DNA from: Oceanimonas baumannii
Lineage (GTDB): Bacteria; Pseudomonadota; Gammaproteobacteria; Enterobacterales; Aeromonadaceae
Assembly: GCF_002245495.1 (NCBI RefSeq)
Contig: NZ_NQJF01000006.1
Coordinates: 1 to 64,000 of the forward strand
Direction: 5' to 3'
Length of the DNA: 64,000 nucleotides
Part shown: in pieces, positions 58,866 through 64,000 of the stretch
Position numbering within the stretch: position 1 is the first letter of the stretch
Layout of the letters: the number at the start of each line of letters is the position of its first letter
Notes under the pieces: model-generated
Told to the model about the DNA's origin: nothing
Seen by the model: only the letters and a program-made list of their open reading frames with translations
Database searches by the model: none
Made by a program: the position numbers and the translations under genes

Positions 58866-59969
58866 ATGACCCCAAGCAGCAAATATCAATCGGATCTGAG
58901 CCGGCCCGATTTTGTGCATGATGCCGCCCAGGCTGAAGCCGTCGCTCATCTTCAGCGTCTCTACGAAGACCTGACCGCCGCCCCTGTCACCACTCCCAAA
59001 GCCAATCTGTGGCAACGGCTGACCGGACGGGCCGCCGAGACACCGCCTTCGTCTGCGCGAGGTCTGTATTTCTGGGGGGGGGTAGGCCGGGGGAAGACCT
59101 ACCTGATGGATACGTTTTACGATTGCCTGCCTTTTGACCGTAAGCTCAGAGTACATTTTCACCGTTTTATGGTGCGAGTGCATGATGAACTGCAAAACCT
59201 GAAAGGACAGGTGGATCCGCTGAAAGTGGTGGCCGAAAGGCTGGCGCAGGACGCCAGGGTAATCTGCTTTGACGAGTTTTTTGTGTCCGACATCACCGAC
59301 GCCATGATCCTCGGGACCCTGTTCGAATATCTTTTCGGTCACGGTGTGACTCTGGTGGCCACTTCCAATATTCCTCCCGATGAGTTGTATCGCAACGGCC
59401 TGCAACGCGCCCGTTTTCTACCCGCCATTGCTCTGATTAAGGCTAACTGCGAGGTGGTGAATGTGGATTCAGGGACGGATTACCGGCTGCGTACCCTGCA
59501 GCAGGCAGAAATTTATCACTATCCCCTTGATACTCAGGCCAGCACCAATCTGGAGCAGTACTTCACCCGGCTGAGTAATGAAGCCGGACACTGGGGGGGG
59601 AATATCGAGGTGAATCATCGTCATTTGGTGGTGATGGCGGAAGGGGACGGTGTACTTTATATCGACTTTACCGAGTTGTGTTGTACTGCACGCTCACAGC
59701 TCGACTATATCGAGCTGGCGCGTTGCTATCACACGGTGCTGCTGGCGAATGTGTTGCCGATGGGGGGAGAAACGGATGATGCTGCCCGGCGTTTCATTGC
59801 CATGGTCGATGAATTCTATGAGCGTCACGTTACTCTGATTATTTCGGCAGCGGTGCCGATGACGCAGTTATACGGACAGGGGCGGCTGAATTTCGAGTTC
59901 CGGCGCTGTTTATCAAGGCTGACCGAAATGCAGTCTCATGAATATCTTGCCAGAGAGCACCTTCCTTAG
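58866..59969 (+). CDS. zapE: Cell division AAA+ ATPase ZapE
   Basis: ZapE (367 aa; E. coli 375) is a P-loop ATPase that interacts with FtsZ at the division ring under stress. It has Walker A GGVGRGKTY (about 69), Walker B VICFDEFFVSD (about 135), and sensor ATSNIPPDELYRNGLQR. The start ATG 58866 gives MTPSSKYQ, which matches E. coli; a GTG at 58857 is an alternative. Two runs of eight or nine G occur, at about 59074-59082 (encoding part of Walker A) and about 59593-59600. Confidence 0.94.
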   Translation: MTPSSKYQSDLSRPDFVHDAAQAEAVAHLQRLYEDLTAAPVTTPKANLWQRLTGRAAETPPSSARGLYFWGGVGRGKTYLMDTFYDCLPFDRKLRVHFHRFMVRVHDELQNLKGQVDPLKVVAERLAQDARVICFDEFFVSDITDAMILGTLFEYLFGHGVTLVATSNIPPDELYRNGLQRARFLPAIALIKANCEVVNVDSGTDYRLRTLQQAEIYHYPLDTQASTNLEQYFTRLSNEAGHWGGNIEVNHRHLVVMAEGDGVLYIDFTELCCTARSQLDYIELARCYHTVLLANVLPMGGETDDAARRFIAMVDEFYERHVTLIISAAVPMTQLYGQGRLNFEFRRCLSRLTEMQSHEYLAREHLP

Positions 59970-60079
59970 TCACAATATGCGCCCTTCGATTCGAGGCATG
60001 ATCGAAGCATAAGGGCGGGCGAGCCAGCCGGTTTCAACGGGCATTGAAATTAGCAGGTGATTTTTAAGGCAACTTTACC

Positions 60080-60085
60080 TATAAT
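60080..60085 (+). promoter_or_regulatory. -10 element of the rplM-rpsI operon
   Basis: A perfect TATAAT lies 139 bp upstream of the rplM start. The -35 at 17 bp reads gtgatt, which is weak. Transcription would start near 60092, leaving a leader of about 130 nt. Confidence 0.6.
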
Positions 60086-60132
60086 CGCCCGGCCCACGTT
60101 ACACAGCTGCCGATATGGTGGCATCACAGTAA

Positions 60133-60188
60133 GCAGACAGCTACTCGAAGGGGTGGAGTGTCTGGTCGTGTTTTGCGCAATTGCGCAA
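60133..60188 (+). promoter_or_regulatory. Structured leader of rplM-rpsI, possible L13 autoregulatory element
   Basis: Two hairpins lie in the untranslated leader: agaca...tgtct with an inner ctac/gtgg helix (about 60135-60163), and the 16-bp perfect palindrome TTGCGCAATTGCGCAA (60173-60188). In E. coli rplM-rpsI is under feedback control by L13 acting on its leader. Whether this leader matches that element was not tested. Confidence 0.45.
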
Positions 60189-60223
60189 GTGTAGGATTCA
60201 TTTTCAGTAATTTGGGTTTATCC

Positions 60224-60652
60224 ATGAAAACTTTTGTTGCTAAGCCAGAAACCGTCAAGCGTGACTGGTATGTTGTTGATGCAGAGGGCAAAACTCTGGG
60301 TCGTCTGGCCACTGAGATCGCCCGCCGCCTGCGCGGTAAGCACAAGCCGGAATTTACTCCTCACGTTGACTGCGGTGATTACATCATCGTTATCAATGCC
60401 GAGAAAGTACAGGTAACCGGCAAAAAAGCGTCTGACAAGATTTATTACTCTCACTCCGGCTTCCCGGGTGGCATCAAGTCAATCAGCTTTGAAAAGCTGA
60501 TTGACCGCAAGCCTGAGATGGTAATCGAGTCTGCCGTACGCGGCATGCTGCCTCGCGGCCCCCTGGGTCGTGCCATGTACCGCAAGATGAAAGTCTATGC
60601 GGGCAGCCAGCACAACCATGCTGCGCAACAACCTCAAGTACTTGACATCTAA
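60224..60652 (+). CDS. rplM: 50S ribosomal protein L13
   Basis: L13 (142 aa, same as E. coli) starts [29 protein letters not shown] and contains [22 protein letters not shown] and [31 protein letters not shown]. It is an early assembly protein of the 50S subunit. The start at 60224 is fixed by homology; the longer frame to 60158 is not used. It forms an operon with rpsI, 15 bp downstream. Confidence 0.97.
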   Translation: MKTFVAKPETVKRDWYVVDAEGKTLGRLATEIARRLRGKHKPEFTPHVDCGDYIIVINAEKVQVTGKKASDKIYYSHSGFPGGIKSISFEKLIDRKPEMVIESAVRGMLPRGPLGRAMYRKMKVYAGSQHNHAAQQPQVLDI

Positions 60653-60667
60653 GGCGGGATTAGGCAA

Positions 60668-61060
60668 ATGGCAGAAACTCAATACTACGGTACCGGCCGT
60701 CGCAAAAGCTCCACTGCGCGCGTATTCGTAAAAGCGGGCAGCGGTAACATCGTTATCAACCAGCGTTCACTGGATCAGTATTTCGGTCGTGAAACCGCCC
60801 GCATGGTGGTTCGTCAGCCTCTGGAACTGACCGAGCTGAGCGAAAAACTGGATCTGTACATCACCGTTTCCGGTGGTGGTATTTCCGGTCAGGCTGGTGC
60901 TATCCGTCACGGTATCACCCGTGCACTGATGCAATATGACGAGACCCTGCGCGGTGCCCTGCGTAAGGCCGGCTTCGTGACCCGTGACGCCCGTCGCGTT
61001 GAGCGTAAGAAAGTTGGTCTGCACAAGGCGCGTAAGCGTCCCCAGTTCTCCAAGCGTTAA
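60668..61060 (+). CDS. rpsI: 30S ribosomal protein S9
   Basis: S9 (130 aa, same as E. coli) begins [22 protein letters not shown] and ends with KRPQFSKR, the tail that reaches the P-site tRNA. It is the second gene of the rplM-rpsI operon and is followed by a terminator. Confidence 0.98.
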   Translation: MAETQYYGTGRRKSSTARVFVKAGSGNIVINQRSLDQYFGRETARMVVRQPLELTELSEKLDLYITVSGGGISGQAGAIRHGITRALMQYDETLRGALRKAGFVTRDARRVERKKVGLHKARKRPQFSKR

Positions 61061-61083
61061 TTGGGACTGCAGTCTTGTATATC

Positions 61084-61110
61084 AAAAGCCCGGTTTACCC
61101 GGGCTTTTTT
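61084..61110 (+). terminator. rpsI terminator
   Basis: The stem agcccgg / ccgggct is followed by six T residues, 24 bp after the stop codon. Confidence 0.93.
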
Positions 61111-61213
61111 ATTGTTTTAAGCATAGTTTCACAGAGAAATCGCTTGTTGCTTATTTGTTGATTTGAAACAAATTTGAGCCTGATATTCGCGATCTGTGAC
61201 ACGGTGCGCGTCC

Positions 61214-61242
61214 TTGTAAAACTCCGCGCTTTTCATTAGAAT
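61214..61242 (+). promoter_or_regulatory. Candidate promoter of petABC
   Basis: TTGTAA (61214-61219) and TAGAAT (61237-61242) are spaced by 17 bp, 115 bp upstream of petA. Inverted TGTGACA (61195-61201) and TGTCACA (61289-61295) motifs flank the region and may bind a regulator. Confidence 0.55.
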
Positions 61243-61356
61243 TTGCGGGTTTTTTGTGGCAATTGAAACCAGAATATCCGCCGCGGTTGTCACATCGCAG
61301 TATCAATGCATGGAACGAAAAATAAATGCGCGGAGACCAAATGGGAGAGTTTTTGG

Positions 61357-61947
61357 ATGAGCAATGCGCCAGTTGATACCGGTCGCCGCAGATTTCTGAC
61401 CTGGTCAACCACAGTCGTGGGTGGGGTCGGAGCTGCTTTTGCCGCTGTGCCTTTCATCGCATCGTGGAACCCCAGCGCTAAGGCGAAAGCCGCCGGCGCG
61501 CCGGTAGAAGTCGACATCAGCAAAATGGAGCCCGGTCAGTTGATCCGGGTGGAGTGGCGTGGCAAACCGGTATGGGTTGTGCGTCGAAATCAGGAGATCT
61601 TGGACGGTCTGCCTCAACATGACAATCAGCTGCGGGACCCTGCTTCCGAGCAGCCGCAACAGCCGGTCTATGCCCAGAACGCCTACCGTTCCATTAAGCC
61701 GGAAGTGTTTGTGGCTGTGGGCTTGTGTACTCACCTGGGGTGTTCGCCCACTTACCTGCCAGACAGCTTCGGTGAGCAGGTGCAGGGTGTCAGTGCCGGT
61801 TTCTTCTGCCCCTGTCACGGTTCCAAGTTTGACATGGCCGGTCGCGTGTTCCAGGGGGTTCCGGCTCCGCTGAACCTGGTTATTCCCCCGTACTACTATG
61901 TCAACGATACCACCATTCTGGTGGGTGAAGACAAGGAAGGAGCCTAA
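61357..61947 (+). CDS. petA: Ubiquinol-cytochrome c reductase iron-sulfur subunit (Rieske)
   Basis: The 196-aa Rieske protein carries a Tat-type signal anchor (GRRRFLTWSTTVVGGVGAAF, about 9-30) and the [2Fe-2S] ligands in CTHLGC and CPCHGS (about 128-152). It is the extrinsic electron acceptor from ubiquinol in complex III. The ATG at 61357 is chosen because the Tat motif begins there; gggag lies 10 nt upstream. It is the first gene of petABC. Confidence 0.96.
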   Translation: MSNAPVDTGRRRFLTWSTTVVGGVGAAFAAVPFIASWNPSAKAKAAGAPVEVDISKMEPGQLIRVEWRGKPVWVVRRNQEILDGLPQHDNQLRDPASEQPQQPVYAQNAYRSIKPEVFVAVGLCTHLGCSPTYLPDSFGEQVQGVSAGFFCPCHGSKFDMAGRVFQGVPAPLNLVIPPYYYVNDTTILVGEDKEGA

Positions 61948-61951
61948 CACC

Positions 61952-63169
61952 ATGCTGGGTAAACTCGTAAGCTGGATCGACGAGCGCATTCCGATGACGG
62001 CGACCTACAACAAGCATGTAGGTCAGTATCCCGCGCCCAAAAACTTTAACTTCTGGTACTTCTTTGGCTCACTGGCCATGCTGGTACTGGTGAACCAGAT
62101 CCTCACCGGTGTCTGGCTGACCATGAACTACAACCCGTCCGGTGACGGCGCTTTTGCCTCCATCGAATACATCATGCGGGACGTGGAATACGGCTGGCTG
62201 CTGCGTTATATGCACTCCACCGGTGCCTCTGCCTTCTTCGTGGTGGTTTATCTGCACATGTTCCGTGGTCTGATCTACGGTTCGTACCAGAAGCCGCGCG
62301 AGCTGCTGTGGCTGTTCGGCATGCTGATCTTCCTGGTGCTGATGGCGGAAGCCTTTATGGGTTACCTGCTGCCCTGGGGCCAGATGTCATTCTGGGGTGC
62401 TCAGGTTATCATCTCGCTGTTCGGGGCCATTCCGGTCATCGGCGACGACCTGACCCTGTGGATCCGTGGTGACTATGTTATTTCCGGCGCAACCCTGACT
62501 CGCTTCTTCGCGTTGCACGTCATTGCTCTGCCGCTGGTGCTGGTTATTCTGGTATTCCTGCACATTGTGGCGCTGCACGAAGTGGGGTCTAACAACCCCG
62601 ACGGTATCGATATCAAAAAGAACAAGGATGAGAACGGCTGGCCGAAAGACGCCATTCCTTTCCACCCCTATTACACCGTGAAAGACATTGTCGGTGTGGC
62701 CGGTTTCCTGTTCTTCTTCGCCTTTGTGATCTTCTTTATGCCTGAAGGTGGCGGTTACTTCCTGGAAGCGCCGAACTTTGAGGCGGCCAATGGCCTGAAG
62801 ACTCCTGAGCACATTGCACCGGTATGGTACTTTACTCCCTTCTACGCCATTCTGCGGGCGGTTCCCGACAAGCTGATGGGCGTTATTCTGATGGGTCTGT
62901 CCATTGCCGTACTGTTTGTTCTGCCCTGGCTGGATCGCTGTAAGGTGCGTTCGTTCCGCTACCGCAGCAAGTTGCACCTGATGAACATCGTGCAATTCGT
63001 GATCTGCTTTATCATTCTGGGTATTCTGGGCGCCCTGCCGTCCACGCCGGTACTGACACTGCTGGCCCAGGTGACTTCGTTCGGCTATTTCGCCTTCTTC
63101 GTACTGTTGTTCTTCTACAGTAAAAACGAAAAAACCAAGCCGCTGCCAGAGAGGGTAACGTTCAAATGA
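61952..63169 (+). CDS. petB: Cytochrome b of the bc1 complex
   Basis: Cytochrome b (405 aa) has eight transmembrane helices and four heme-ligating histidines. Examples are LRYMHSTGASAFFVVVYLHMFRG (about 80-102) and FFALHVIALPLVLVILVFLHIVALHE (about 184-209). The PEWY-like Qo segment reads PVWYFTPFYA here. The ATG 61952 (MLGKLVSWIDERIP) has ggag upstream and is chosen over the in-frame codon at 61898. It overlaps petC by ATGA. Confidence 0.97.
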   Translation: MLGKLVSWIDERIPMTATYNKHVGQYPAPKNFNFWYFFGSLAMLVLVNQILTGVWLTMNYNPSGDGAFASIEYIMRDVEYGWLLRYMHSTGASAFFVVVYLHMFRGLIYGSYQKPRELLWLFGMLIFLVLMAEAFMGYLLPWGQMSFWGAQVIISLFGAIPVIGDDLTLWIRGDYVISGATLTRFFALHVIALPLVLVILVFLHIVALHEVGSNNPDGIDIKKNKDENGWPKDAIPFHPYYTVKDIVGVAGFLFFFAFVIFFMPEGGGYFLEAPNFEAANGLKTPEHIAPVWYFTPFYAILRAVPDKLMGVILMGLSIAVLFVLPWLDRCKVRSFRYRSKLHLMNIVQFVICFIILGILGALPSTPVLTLLAQVTSFGYFAFFVLLFFYSKNEKTKPLPERVTFK

Positions 63170-63900
63170 AAAGGATAGTTGTTGCATTATTTGCACTGTT
63201 GCCGGCCCTGACTTTTGCCGCCGGCGGTAACGTTCACCTCGACGAGGCGGACTATGACCTGAGTGACAAGGCCTCGCTGCAAAACGGTGCCAAGCTGTTC
63301 ATGAACTACTGTGCCGGCTGTCACAGCACTCAGTATCAGCGTTACAACCGTGTTGCTCAGGATCTGGACATCCCGGAAGATGTGATGCAGGCCAACCTGA
63401 ACTTTACCGGTGTGGCCATCGGTGAGCTGATGGAAAACTCCATTCCGGAAGCCGATGCGGCCAACTGGTTTGGTGCTGCGCCGCCGGATCTGACCTTGGT
63501 GGCCCGGGTACGTGGTGCCGACTGGCTGTATACCTATCTGCGTTCTTTCTACAAGGATGACAGCCGTCCGTTCGGTGTGAACAACCTGGTGTTCCCGTCC
63601 GTGGGTATGCCACATGTGCTGGAACCGCTGCAGGGCAGTGCCCATCTGGAAACCGAAACCCGTCTTGTTGACGGTGTGGAAGTGGTCACTCCGGTAGGCA
63701 TTGAATCTGATGGCAACGGTGAGCTGAGTGCCGGCGAATATGACCAGGCGGTACTGGATATCGTTAATTTCCTGGTGTATTCCGGTGATCCGGTAAAACT
63801 GGAACGTCAGCGCATGGGGTATTGGGTACTGGGCTTTCTGGTTATCTTCTTCTTCGTTGCCTATCTGCTGAAGAAAGAGTACTGGCGCGACGTACACTGA
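63166..63900 (+). CDS. petC: Cytochrome c1
   Basis: The 244-aa protein has a signal peptide (about 1-19), the heme-binding CAGCH (about 44-48), a distal Met-containing loop (VGMPHVLEPL, about 146) and a C-terminal membrane anchor (about 220-240). It passes electrons from the Rieske protein to a soluble cytochrome c. It is the last gene of petABC. Confidence 0.96.
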   Translation: MKRIVVALFALLPALTFAAGGNVHLDEADYDLSDKASLQNGAKLFMNYCAGCHSTQYQRYNRVAQDLDIPEDVMQANLNFTGVAIGELMENSIPEADAANWFGAAPPDLTLVARVRGADWLYTYLRSFYKDDSRPFGVNNLVFPSVGMPHVLEPLQGSAHLETETRLVDGVEVVTPVGIESDGNGELSAGEYDQAVLDIVNFLVYSGDPVKLERQRMGYWVLGFLVIFFFVAYLLKKEYWRDVH

Positions 63901-63929
63901 ACCGACGTCGTCTGAGCTGAGCAGGTGAG

Positions 63930-63960
63930 CGGCAATGGGGGTATAATGCTTCCATTGCCG
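63930..63960 (+). terminator. Inverted repeat after petC with a TATAAT in its loop
   Basis: A 9-bp stem (cggcaatgg / ccattgccg) has a 13-nt loop and is followed by gttcccattttt, so it may terminate petABC. The loop contains a perfect -10 hexamer TATAAT (63942-63947) suitable for sspA. One element may therefore combine petABC termination with sspA initiation. Confidence 0.6.
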
Positions 63961-63988
63961 TTCCCATTTTTGATTTCTGGAGGATTCA

Positions 63989-64000
63989 ATGGCAGTTGCG
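63989..64000 (+). CDS. sspA: Stringent starvation protein A (start only)
   Basis: Only four codons (MAVA) lie in the window, with tggagg about 5 nt upstream. E. coli SspA begins MAVAANKRS, and sspA follows petABC in Vibrio- and Shewanella-type genomes. SspA is a glutathione transferase-fold protein that binds RNA polymerase. The call rests on position and four residues. Confidence 0.65.

Overview
The window is about 64 kb of core chromosome from a gammaproteobacterium. Protein sequences match the Escherichia/Vibrio/Aeromonas lineage closely, and the gene orders are typical of that group: csrD-mreBCD-yhdE-rng-yhdP, mla-ibaG-murA, the lpt/rpoN/ptsN block, and rplM-rpsI-petABC-sspA. Having the cytochrome bc1 operon next to rpsI, together with yajR-ssb and a marine-type gene content, suggests an Aeromonadales relative (Oceanimonas/Oceanisphaera-like). 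That assignment is an inference. No prophage, insertion sequence, integrase, tRNA or CRISPR array was found.

Layout. 1-330: end of a 23S rRNA, a 5S rRNA and the rrn terminator. 330-3700: a purine module (NCS2 xanthine-type permease plus 8-oxoguanine deaminase) behind a structured leader. 3.7-12.1 kb: PAP2 phosphatase, CinA-like protein, metA with a three-box MetJ operator, a CPA1 antiporter and metH. 12.2-14.8 kb: a D,D-carboxypeptidase with a SPOR domain, a CsrB-family regulatory RNA on the minus strand that was identified here from sequence alone, a decayed ogt gene and a small NIF3-like protein. 14.8-22.4 kb: a six-gene overlapping run (ClC channel, STAS-MlaE permease, ATPase, MCE protein, PqiC-like lipoprotein, glutaminyl cyclase) converging on a PglL-type O-oligosaccharyltransferase. 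22.4-30.3 kb: uvrA, yajR and ssb around a LexA box, then csrD and a PLP enzyme. 30.5-43.2 kb: mreBCD, yhdE, rng, yhdP, a nitrilase, tldD, darP and pmbA. 43.2-51.3 kb (minus strand): mgtE, ptsO, rapZ, ptsN, hpf, rpoN, lptB, lptA, lptC, kdsC and kdsD. 51.4-56 kb: mlaFEDCB, ibaG and murA. 56-60 kb: degS, degQ (with a sigma-E-like promoter) and zapE. 60-64 kb: rplM, rpsI, petABC and the first codons of sspA.

Functional themes. The window is rich in cell-envelope biogenesis: two separate MCE lipid-transport systems, LPS transport and KDO synthesis, MurA, the Mre elongasome and the periplasmic proteases. It also holds post-transcriptional control. The CsrB-like RNA has about 15 GGA motifs, several in perfect hairpin loops, a bidirectional terminator and an upstream UvrY/GacA-type palindrome. 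The same window encodes CsrD, the factor that in Enterobacteria directs turnover of CsrB/C, as well as RapZ, Hpf and RNase G. TldD and PmbA (TldE) both lie here and form one protease.
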